Assembly (NCBI GenBank): GCA_013393545.1
Contig: JABXHG010000605.1
Span: forward strand, 1 to 6,320
Direction: 5' to 3'
DNA: 6,320 nucleotides
DNA from: Alteromonadaceae bacterium
GTDB taxonomy: Bacteria; Pseudomonadota; Gammaproteobacteria; Pseudomonadales; Oleiphilaceae
Shown here: one piece after another, positions 1-5,606 of the stretch
Position numbering within the stretch: position 1 is the stretch's first letter
How the letters are laid out: each line of letters opens with the position of its first letter
Translations under genes and position numbers: made by a program
The notes under the pieces: model-generated
The model's database searches: none
Seen by the model: the letters and a program-made list of their open reading frames with translations, nothing else
Told to the model about the DNA's origin: nothing

Positions 1-22
1 CGACCGCGGGCATGCGACGTGA

Positions 23-589
23 GACCACAGCATCTGTCACACCCGCGGTAAGTACTCGTACAACAACTTCCTGCATTCGTCCCTGATCGCCCAGTACGGT
101 GAATGGCACACCGGGCAGTGGCGGGAAGGCGTGAAAGACACCCAGGCCCGCAAGCCTAAGGGTGGCGACCGCGACCAGATCAAGGCCATTGCCGAAGGCG
201 TCTGTGACCTGTCCATCGGTAACAGCTACTACTACGGCAAAATGCTGGAAGACGAAAACCAGCGTCCGATTGCCGAACAGGTTTTCCTGGTATTCCCGAA
301 TGCCGAGGGCCGGGGCACCCACGTGAACATTTCCGGTATCGCCCTGACCAAGAGCGCGCCGAACAAGGAAAACGCCATCAAACTGATGGAATTCCTGTCA
401 TCACCGGAGGCCCAGCGCATTTACGCGGAAGCCAACTTTGAATACCCGGCCAACCCGGAAATCCAGCCTTCCGGCATTGTTGCCGAATGGGGTGAAATCC
501 ACCCGGACAACCTCTCGCTGCAGGAAATCGCGGAGAACCGCAACGCAGCGGTGAAGCTGGTTGATCGCGTCGACTACGACGGCGAATAA
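23..589 (+). CDS. fbpA: Ferric-iron ABC transporter periplasmic binding protein, C-terminal part (FbpA/HitA/FutA family)
   Basis: This is the C-terminal ~188 residues of the periplasmic protein that captures Fe(3+) and delivers it to the FbpB permease. Family members are about 330-340 residues, so roughly the first 150 are missing at the window edge. Visible family hallmarks are the triple-tyrosine stretch SYYYGKM (Tyr codons 227-235), which supplies iron-ligand tyrosines in this family; the GRGTHVNISG motif (~309-338); and the APNKENA...EFLSSPEAQ helix (~358-415). The frame is open from just after a TGA at 20-22. An internal GTG at 131 is not a believable start, because residues before it (ICHTRGKYSYNN, ~35-70) still align with the family's CTRSGK-x-x-YN segment. 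Upstream of ~35 the match is lost. The gene ends in TAA just before a strong terminator, and the matching permease follows. The iron-binding assignment is firm; the exact symbol (fbpA, hitA or futA) is a convention. Confidence 0.88.
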   Translation, partial: DHSICHTRGKYSYNNFLHSSLIAQYGEWHTGQWREGVKDTQARKPKGGDRDQIKAIAEGVCDLSIGNSYYYGKMLEDENQRPIAEQVFLVFPNAEGRGTHVNISGIALTKSAPNKENAIKLMEFLSSPEAQRIYAEANFEYPANPEIQPSGIVAEWGEIHPDNLSLQEIAENRNAAVKLVDRVDYDGE

Positions 590-600
590 GCAACCACCCA

Positions 601-630
601 CGGGGTGCCTGAGGGCACCCCGTTTTATTT
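601..630 (+). terminator. Rho-independent terminator after fbpA
   Basis: A perfect 9-bp stem (CGGGGTGCC, 601-609, pairing with GGCACCCCG, 614-622) closes a TGAG tetraloop and is followed by TTTTATTT (623-630). It lies 11 nt after the fbpA stop codon. It should end most transcripts after the binding protein and limit read-through into the permease. Confidence 0.93.
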
Positions 631-669
631 GGGGCACCAGAGACAAACCCACGAAACTGACACGAATCA

Positions 670-698
670 TTGCAGGGAGCACGGCCACAATCTAGAAT
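670..698 (+). promoter_or_regulatory. Probable sigma70-type promoter for fbpB
   Basis: TTGCAG (670-675) and TAGAAT (693-698) are separated by 17 nt, giving 3/6 and 5/6 matches to the -35 and -10 consensus. Transcription would start near 705, about 33 nt before the fbpB ATG. Its place directly after the strong terminator makes a second promoter for the permease plausible. The preceding ATCATT (667-672 region) resembles only half of a Fur site, so iron control here is not shown. Confidence 0.42.
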
Positions 699-737
699 CG
701 CAACCTTTCTCATCTCCACTATCACAACAGGAACATC

Positions 738-2426
738 ATGACCGAGGTCGTTACCAGCGCAAATCCCGGACTTGCCCAACCCCTGCTGGCCAAACGCACC
801 TCCAAAAGCTGGATGATCAGCGCCCTTGTCACCACGGCCATTGTGGCGCTTCCGGTTCTGTCGGTTCTGGTTCTTGCCTTCTTTCCCGAAGAGAATATCT
901 GGCCGCACCTGCTGGATACCACCCTGCCCCGTTACCTGACCACCACGCTACAGCTGATGGCCGGCGTTGGCGTGCTGACACTGGTGATCGGGCTGGCCAC
1001 TGCCTGGGCCGTCACCATGTGCGAATTTCCAGGCCGCAAGTTTTTTGAATGGGCACTGCTGCTGCCCTTTGCCATCCCTGCTTACGTGATTGCCTATGTG
1101 TACACCAGCCTGCTGGACTATGCCGGGCCGGTGCAAAGCAGCCTGCGCGACTGGTTTGGCTGGGCCAATGCCTCCGAGTACTGGTTTCCGGAGATCCGCA
1201 GCCTGGAGGGCGCGATCCTGATGATCAGTCTGGTACTCTATCCTTACGTTTACCTGCTGGCCCGCGCGGCCTTCCTTGAGCAATCACCGTCGCTGTTCTC
1301 CGTCAGCCGCAGCCTGGGCCATTCGGCGCTCAGCACCTTCTTCCGGGTGGTACTGCCCATCGCCCGGCCCGCCATTGCCGTGGGTCTTTCCCTGGTTCTG
1401 ATGGAAACCCTGAACGATTTCGGCACCGTCGATTTCTTCGCGGTGCAAACGCTGACCGCCGGACTGTTTGACACCTGGATGAACCTGGGCAATCTGGGCG
1501 GCGCGGCTCAGATTGCCACCACCATGCTGATTTTCGTGGTGATCCTGGTCACCCTCGAGCGCTACTCCCGTCGCCGGCAACAACAATTTGCCGCGCGGGA
1601 CAACCGCGACCCGATTCACCGCTTCACCATGTCGTTCCCGCGTCAGATGATCTGCGTGGCCACCTGCGCCGTGCCCCTGATTTTCGGCTTTATCATCCCT
1701 GCCTCCACCCTGGGCTACTACGCCTGGGACTACTTTGACGAGAGCTGGACACCGGATTTTATCGAGAACACCTTTAACAGCCTGTTCCTGTCCAGTGCCG
1801 CCGCCATGACCACCCTGCTCATCGGCATCACTCTGGCCTACAGCCGCCGCTTGCATAATACCCGAGGCATGCAGATCCTCATGCGCCTGTCGAGCCTAGG
1901 GTACGCCATGCCCGGCGCGGTACTGGCGGTGGGTGTTATCGTACCCTTGGCAGGCTTCGACAACTGGCTGGACAGCCTGATGCGGGACTACTTCGGTTTC
2001 AGCACCGGCCTGCTGTTAAGCGGCAGCGCCTTTGCTCTGGTGTTTGCCTACACCGTCCGTTTTCTGGCGGTATCCGCCGGCAGCGTGGAAAGCGCCCTAC
2101 AGAAAGTCACCCCCAGTATGGACATGGCCTCACGCTCACTCGGCCACACCCCCGGCAAAACCCTGGTGAAAGTGCACCTGCCTATGCTGCGCGGCACCCT
2201 GGTGACTGCTGCACTGGTGGTGTTTGTAGACTGCATGAAGGAATTGCCGGCCACGCTGATTCTCCGGCCGTTCAATTTTGAAACCCTGGCCACCTATGTG
2301 TACCAATTTGCCTCCGACGAAATGCTGCAACACAGCGCCTTGCCGTCGCTGATTATCGTGCTGGCCGGCATCATTCCCATCATCCTGATGAACCGCTCCA
2401 TTTCAAACTCCCGCACCATGGCATGA
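738..2426 (+). CDS. fbpB: Ferric-iron ABC transporter permease, fused two-domain (FbpB/HitB)
   Basis: This inner-membrane channel subunit passes Fe(3+) from the FbpA-type binding protein to the cytoplasm. At 562 residues it has the size of the FbpB/HitB group, in which two BPD_transp_1 (PF00528) domains are fused. About 12 hydrophobic segments are visible, for example at residues ~26-49, 71-94, 105-126, 158-180, 211-223 and 259-273, then ~303-325, 350-368, 386-405, 424-446, 486-498 and 536-551. Each half carries an EAA-type ATPase-docking loop: SVSRSLGH...VVLPIARP (residues ~188-211) and DMASRSLGH...VHLPMLRG (~462-486). The family segments METLNDFGTVDFF (222-234) and MKELPATLILRPFNFETLA (500-518) are also present. 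The start ATG has AGGA at 729-732, 5 nt upstream. No ATPase (FbpC) gene follows, as in the Pseudomonas hitAB arrangement, so the ATPase is presumably encoded elsewhere. Confidence 0.93.
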   Translation: MTEVVTSANPGLAQPLLAKRTSKSWMISALVTTAIVALPVLSVLVLAFFPEENIWPHLLDTTLPRYLTTTLQLMAGVGVLTLVIGLATAWAVTMCEFPGRKFFEWALLLPFAIPAYVIAYVYTSLLDYAGPVQSSLRDWFGWANASEYWFPEIRSLEGAILMISLVLYPYVYLLARAAFLEQSPSLFSVSRSLGHSALSTFFRVVLPIARPAIAVGLSLVLMETLNDFGTVDFFAVQTLTAGLFDTWMNLGNLGGAAQIATTMLIFVVILVTLERYSRRRQQQFAARDNRDPIHRFTMSFPRQMICVATCAVPLIFGFIIPASTLGYYAWDYFDESWTPDFIENTFNSLFLSSAAAMTTLLIGITLAYSRRLHNTRGMQILMRLSSLGYAMPGAVLAVGVIVPLAGFDNWLDSLMRDYFGFSTGLLLSGSAFALVFAYTVRFLAVSAGSVESALQKVTPSMDMASRSLGHTPGKTLVKVHLPMLRGTLVTAALVVFVDCMKELPATLILRPFNFETLATYVYQFASDEMLQHSALPSLIIVLAGIIPIILMNRSISNSRTMA

Positions 2427-2508
2427 CACACTCCCATGGCCGCGGGCACGGCGGTCGCCGGTTAAAGAAAGTGCGCCAGGGTATGGCCCCAAACCCGCCA
2501 GCCTGTGG
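2427..2508. other. Intergenic spacer after fbpB
   Basis: This gap between fbpB and the next transporter operon has no gene and no convincing terminator. The only structure I see is a short CGGCG/CGCCG inverted repeat (2449-2460) with a 2-nt centre and no T-tract. Transcription from fbpB may therefore run into the next gene. Confidence 0.5.
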
Positions 2509-2514
2509 TAAACT
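2506..2514 (+). promoter_or_regulatory. Possible extended -10 promoter for the TrpX-like operon
   Basis: TGG (2506-2508) directly precedes TAAACT (2509-2514), which resembles an extended -10 element (4/6 in the hexamer). No good -35 sits 16-18 nt upstream, so the call rests on the extended -10 and its position. A start near 2521 would give a ~60-nt leader before the ATG at 2581. Confidence 0.33.
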
Positions 2515-2580
2515 TTCGCCGTTTTGTCGCACGCCCGTGCACTCGGCACAGTAACCCGCAAACCACTCGGAGACCGGCAC

Positions 2581-3552
2581 ATGGCCAAGAAATTCCTGCG
2601 TAGCCTGATTGGCGCGTCACTGCTGGCAGCAGCCACATTGGTACAAGCTGAAGAACCTCGCGTCGTTGCCATCACCCAGATTGTTGAACACCCGGCTCTG
2701 GACGCAGCCCATCAGGGCGTGAAAGATGAGCTGGCCGAACGGGGCTACCGCGAAGGCGAGAACCTGCAACTGATGCACGAAAGTGCCCAGGGCAACTCCG
2801 CCATTGCCTCCCAGATCGCCCGCAAATTTGTCGGCGAAAGCCCGGACGTGATCGTCGCCATTGCGACTCCCTCAGCCCAGACTGTTGCCTCTGCGGCCCG
2901 GAACATACCCGTTGTCTTCTCTGCCGTCACCGACCCGGTAGCCGCCAAACTGGTTAAAAGCTGGGAAGAGCCGGGCGCCAACATCACCGGCGTCAGCGAC
3001 ATGCTGCCCATCGACAAGCACCTGGACATGATCCAGCGCGCGTTGCCGGACGTTCAAACCATCGGCACCGTATACAACCCGGGCGAAGCCAACGCCGCCG
3101 CCCTGGTTGAGCTGCTGGAAGAAAAGCTGACCGACCGCGGCCTGAAGCTTGAAAAAGGCGCCGCTACCAAAACCTCCGAAGTGCTGGGCGCTGCCCGTTC
3201 ACTGGTCGGCAAGGTAGATGCCATTTACCTGACCACCGACAACACCGTGATCAGTGCCGCAGAAGCAGTTATTTCCGTCGGTGAGCGAGCGCAGATTCCG
3301 GTCTTCGCCGCCGACACTGCAACCGTTGAACGGGGCGCGGTTGCCGCCATGGGCTTTAACTATTACAAGCATGGCCGCCAGACCGGCGCCATGGTCGCCC
3401 GCATCCTCGAAGGCGCCAAACCCGCCGACACCCCCGTTGAAATCATGGAAGAGCTGGACCTGTACGTGAACCCGGGCGCCGCTGAGCGCATGGGTATCAC
3501 CCTGCCGGAAGATCTGATCAAGAACGCCACGAAAGTCGTCAAAAACGACTAA
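2581..3552 (+). CDS. ABC transporter periplasmic substrate-binding protein, TrpX-like (PF04392)
   Basis: This 323-residue periplasmic protein captures the solute for the importer encoded by the next two genes. Residues 1-23 form a Sec signal peptide: a basic KK/R start, a hydrophobic core LIGASLLAAATL, and VQA before the likely cleavage at A23/E24. No lipobox cysteine is present, so the mature protein should be free in the periplasm. The rest matches the two-lobed family: VVAITQIVEHPALDAAHQGVKDEL at the N-terminus, PVVFSAVTDPVAAKLV in the first lobe, ITGVSDMLPI at the hinge, and IPVFAADTATVERGAVAAMGFNYYKHGRQTG in the second lobe. The start at 2581 is chosen over an in-frame TTG at 2524 because CGGAGA (2568-2573) lies at a good distance and the signal peptide begins there. 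Characterised TrpX relatives bind tryptophan or other aromatic amino acids; the ligand here is unknown. Tandem stops (TAA TAA) end the gene. Confidence 0.9.
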   Translation: MAKKFLRSLIGASLLAAATLVQAEEPRVVAITQIVEHPALDAAHQGVKDELAERGYREGENLQLMHESAQGNSAIASQIARKFVGESPDVIVAIATPSAQTVASAARNIPVVFSAVTDPVAAKLVKSWEEPGANITGVSDMLPIDKHLDMIQRALPDVQTIGTVYNPGEANAAALVELLEEKLTDRGLKLEKGAATKTSEVLGAARSLVGKVDAIYLTTDNTVISAAEAVISVGERAQIPVFAADTATVERGAVAAMGFNYYKHGRQTGAMVARILEGAKPADTPVEIMEELDLYVNPGAAERMGITLPEDLIKNATKVVKND

Positions 3553-3567
3553 TAACGCCTGACCAAC

Positions 3568-3604
3568 ACGGGCGGACCCCACAAGGGCCCGCCCGTTTTC
3601 TTTT
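3568..3604 (+). terminator. Intra-operon rho-independent terminator/attenuator after the binding protein gene
   Basis: ACGGGCGG (3568-3575) pairs perfectly with CCGCCCGT (3589-3596). After one A/C mismatch, CCC (3577-3579) pairs with GGG (3585-3587) around a CACAA loop. The tail is TTTTCTTTT (3596-3604). It sits between the binding protein and its permease, so it most likely ends a large share of transcripts and lets only some continue. Confidence 0.85.
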
Positions 3605-3622
3605 CACGGTGAACCCATACCC

Positions 3623-4525
3623 ATGCTCAGTGAAATCGCATTTTACGGCGCGCTCGAAACCGGCCTGATTTACGGCCTGGTTGCCTTCGGCATTTACATC
3701 TCTTTTCGTGTTCTGGACTTCCCCGACCTGACGGTTGATGGCAGCTTTCCGCTGGGTGCGGCGGTGGCCGCCATGTTAATCATGGCCGGCTGGAACCCCT
3801 GGCTGGCCACCGGCATGGCCATTATCGCCGGCATGGCAGCCGGTGCGGTGACCGCCCTGCTGAACGTCAAGCTCAACATTCTGAACCTGCTAGCCTCAAT
3901 CTTGACCATGATTGCGCTTTACTCGGTCAACCTGCGCATCATGGGCCGGCCCAACGTCGCCCTTCTGGGTGAAGATACCGTACTAACACCCTGGTACGAA
4001 CTGGGCCTGAAGTTCCATCAGGTACCGGTACTGCTGTTCATCATCGTCGCGCTGGTGGTCCTGGTACTGCTGTGGCGTTTCATGAAATCGGAAACCGGTC
4101 TGGCCATGCGCGCCACCGGCGCCAACCCGCGCATGGCCCGAGCCCAGGGTATTGCCACCGGGGCCATGATTGTCCTGGGCGTGGCATTGTCCAACGGCCT
4201 GGTAGGCCTGGCCGGTGCCCTGTTCGCTCAAAGCCAGGGTGCGGCCGACGTCACCATGGGCGTGGGCGTGATCGTGATCGGCCTGGCATCGCTGATTGGC
4301 GGTGAAGCGGTCTTGACGCCCTCCACAGTGGTGCGCGCGCTGTTTGCCTGCATCATCGGTGCCATCGTCTATCGCCTCGCCATCGCCTTTGCCCTGAACG
4401 CCGACGCCCTTGGCCTGCAGGCGCAGGATCTGAACCTGATTACCGCCGTACTGGTCACCCTGGCCATCGTATTGCCGGGTGTTCGCACCAAAATCGCCCA
4501 CCGCTTTTCCCGTAAGCAAGCCTGA
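3623..4525 (+). CDS. ABC transporter permease, TrpY-like (COG4120, BPD_transp_2 family)
   Basis: This 300-residue inner-membrane permease works with the upstream binding protein and downstream ATPase. It has about nine hydrophobic segments, near residues 10-28, 42-55, 62-82, 86-104, 134-152, 177-203, 211-229, 236-257 and 271-286. The N-terminal block GLIYGLVAFGIYISFRVLDF followed by PDLTVDGSFPLGAA (14-47) is highly characteristic of this COG4120 group. The cytoplasmic stretch MRATGANPRMARAQG (162-176) fills the ATPase-coupling role, as in LivH/RbsC-like permeases, and is followed by NGLVGLAGALFAQSQG (191-206). Start ATG 3623 has a modest GGTGA (3608-3612) about 10 nt upstream, lying inside the 11-bp palindrome TTCACGGTGAA (3603-3613). 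No promoter fits between the preceding terminator and this gene, so it probably depends on read-through. Length and motifs look intact. Confidence 0.9.
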   Translation: MLSEIAFYGALETGLIYGLVAFGIYISFRVLDFPDLTVDGSFPLGAAVAAMLIMAGWNPWLATGMAIIAGMAAGAVTALLNVKLNILNLLASILTMIALYSVNLRIMGRPNVALLGEDTVLTPWYELGLKFHQVPVLLFIIVALVVLVLLWRFMKSETGLAMRATGANPRMARAQGIATGAMIVLGVALSNGLVGLAGALFAQSQGAADVTMGVGVIVIGLASLIGGEAVLTPSTVVRALFACIIGAIVYRLAIAFALNADALGLQAQDLNLITAVLVTLAIVLPGVRTKIAHRFSRKQA

Positions 4526-4534
4526 GGAGCCAAC

Positions 4535-5329
4535 ATGATCAGCGCAACCGATCTGAAACTGACCTTTGGCAAGGGAACGCCGCTGGAAAACCCGGCCTTG
4601 CGGGGCATGAGCCTGACCGTGAACCAGGGTGAATTCGTCACCGTGATTGGCAGTAACGGCGCCGGGAAATCCACCTTTCTGAATGCCCTGGCCGGCGAGG
4701 TACTGGTGGACAGCGGCAAGATTGTCGTGGATAACCAGGACGTGACCCGCCTGCCTACCCACAAGCGCGCTAACCGCGTGGCCCGTGTGTTCCAGGACCC
4801 TTTGGCCGGTACCTGTGAAAACCTGTCCATCGAAGAGAACATGGCACTGGCGAACAAACGGGGCCAGAGCCGTGGGCTAACTTCTGCGGTGAAAAAGCAG
4901 TACATGAAACAGTTCCGCGACAGCCTGTCGTCGCTGAATCTGGGGCTGGAAAACCGCCTGGGCGACAAGATGGGTCTGCTTTCCGGTGGCCAGCGCCAGG
5001 CGGTGAGCCTGCTGATGGCCAGCCTGACGCCCTCCAGCATTCTGCTGCTGGACGAACACACCGCCGCCCTGGACCCGAAAACCGCCCGCTTCGTGCTGGA
5101 GCTGACTGAGCACATTATCGCCACCCAGCAACTGACCGCGCTGATGGTCACCCACAGCATGAAACAAGCACTCGAGGTTGGCAGCCGCACAGTGATGCTG
5201 CACCAGGGCCAGGTGGTGTTCGACATAGCCGGCCAGGAACGGGACGGGCTAGAAGTGAAAGACCTGCTGGGGCTGTTTGAAAAACAGCGCGGTTTGCAGG
5301 TAGACGACGACAGCCTTTTGCTGGGCTGA
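4535..5329 (+). CDS. ABC transporter ATP-binding protein, TrpZ-like (COG1101)
   Basis: This 264-residue cytoplasmic ATPase powers the adjacent permease. All nucleotide-binding elements are present in order: Walker A GSNGAGKST (residues 39-47), Q-loop Gln87 in VFQDPLAG, signature LSGGQ (149-153), Walker B ILLLDE (169-174), D-loop ALD (178-180) and switch His207 in MVTH. After the Walker B glutamate the sequence reads EHTAALDPKTA, with His where most ABC ATPases have Pro; I recall this as usual in the COG1101 group rather than a defect. The NLGLENRLGDKMGLLSGGQRQAVSL segment is also typical of it. The Shine-Dalgarno GAGGAG (4524-4529) overlaps the permease stop codon TGA (4523-4525), indicating translational coupling. 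It completes a binding protein-permease-ATPase operon. Substrate is not readable from the sequence. Confidence 0.93.
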   Translation: MISATDLKLTFGKGTPLENPALRGMSLTVNQGEFVTVIGSNGAGKSTFLNALAGEVLVDSGKIVVDNQDVTRLPTHKRANRVARVFQDPLAGTCENLSIEENMALANKRGQSRGLTSAVKKQYMKQFRDSLSSLNLGLENRLGDKMGLLSGGQRQAVSLLMASLTPSSILLLDEHTAALDPKTARFVLELTEHIIATQQLTALMVTHSMKQALEVGSRTVMLHQGQVVFDIAGQERDGLEVKDLLGLFEKQRGLQVDDDSLLLG

Positions 5330-5476
5330 TTAACCCTCTTAACCCTCCCGGCCTTGCCAAAATCTTCCTTCCCGTTGATGGTTTTGGCAAGCGCCTGATT
5401 TCTCTGGATTGCGCCCGATTCAAGCCCCTTTTCATTGATTTTCCTTGCTGGCAACGCCCAGGCAATAGTTCCTCTC
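5330..5476. other. Intergenic region between the ABC operon and nrdJ
   Basis: No gene is seen in this stretch. It holds a tandem 9-bp repeat TTAACCCTC (5330-5338 and 5339-5347) right after the ATPase stop, and a long dyad at 5353-5391. A second imperfect inverted repeat, TTGCTGG (5445-5451) with CCAGGCAA (5458-5465, one bulged G), lies just upstream of the nrdJ promoter. No standard terminator with a T-tract ends the ABC operon. Confidence 0.55.
5353..5391 (+). repeat. Perfect 10-bp inverted repeat downstream of the ATPase gene
   Basis: CTTGCCAAAA (5353-5362) and TTTTGGCAAG (5382-5391) are perfect complements separated by 19 nt, with a possible extra G-U pair inside. It lies 23 nt after the ATPase stop codon. 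There is no T-tract after it, so it is a poor intrinsic terminator. It may instead protect the 3' end of the operon transcript or act as a protein-binding dyad. Confidence 0.45.
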
Positions 5477-5485
5477 TTATTCACA
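5477..5485 (+). promoter_or_regulatory. DnaA box overlapping the nrdJ -35 element
   Basis: TTATTCACA matches the DnaA box consensus TTATNCACA at every position and covers the -35 hexamer. DnaA control of ribonucleotide reductase is established for E. coli nrdAB. Binding here would directly affect promoter access (inference). A 7/9 near-match, TTATACTCC (5501-5509), overlaps the -10. Confidence 0.55.
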
Positions 5486-5507
5486 GACCACAATATCCTG
5501 TTATACT
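5480..5507 (+). promoter_or_regulatory. Sigma70-type promoter of nrdJ
   Basis: TTCACA (5480-5485) and TATACT (5502-5507) each match 5/6 of the -35 and -10 consensus and are 16 nt apart. Transcription should start near 5514, giving a leader of about 93 nt before the ATG at 5607. This is the best promoter in the window. Confidence 0.72.
5488..5503 (+). promoter_or_regulatory. NrdR-like box 1
   Basis: The core CAATATCCTG (5491-5500) matches 8/10 of the NrdR box core CwAtATaTwG. The whole 16-mer matches about 11/16 of acaCwAtATaTwGtgt. It fills the promoter spacer and touches the -10. It starts exactly 32 bp before box 2, the three-helical-turn spacing typical of NrdR box pairs upstream of ribonucleotide reductase genes. 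Confidence 0.6.
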
Positions 5508-5519
5508 CCCTCCCATCAA

Positions 5520-5535
5520 AACCCACATATAGGGT
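5520..5535 (+). promoter_or_regulatory. NrdR-like box 2
   Basis: The core CCACATATAG (5523-5532) matches 8/10 of the NrdR core, and the 16-mer about 11/16. It lies just after the predicted transcription start, so bound NrdR would block the promoter together with box 1. NrdR is the ATP-cone/zinc-ribbon repressor of ribonucleotide reductase genes. Its gene is not in this window. Confidence 0.6.
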
Positions 5536-5596
5536 CACCAAACATAAACCCGTCGCTTTGTGCAAGCCCGGGGCCATACCAGACATACCGAAAACC

Positions 5597-5600
5597 GAGG
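5597..5600 (+). promoter_or_regulatory. Ribosome binding site deciding the nrdJ start
   Basis: GAGG lies 6 nt before the ATG at 5607 but directly abuts the in-frame GTG at 5601. The ATG is therefore the better start. Confidence 0.7.
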
Positions 5601-5606
5601 GTGGAA

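Noticed and set aside
661..680. A Fur box upstream of fbpB.
   Set aside because: Only an AATCATT half-site matches; I count about 9/19 against the Fur consensus, which is not enough.
2449..2460. A terminator after fbpB formed by CGGCG/CGCCG.
   Set aside because: The arms are 5 bp with a 2-nt centre, which cannot form a stable loop of this size, and no T-tract follows.
2524..2580. An upstream in-frame TTG start for the TrpX-like protein, adding 19 residues.
   Set aside because: It has no Shine-Dalgarno, would sit almost on the predicted transcription start, and would put a long extension before a normal signal peptide. ATG 2581 has a good ribosome binding site.
3983..4762. A 259-codon minus-strand open frame rich in Gly, His and Gln.
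   Set aside because: It mirrors the permease and ATPase coding sequence and has the biased composition of a shadow frame.
5514..5606. A cobalamin riboswitch in the nrdJ leader, expected because the enzyme uses B12.
   Set aside because: The leader is only about 93 nt and I find no B12-box-like GCCACTG core or the required helices.
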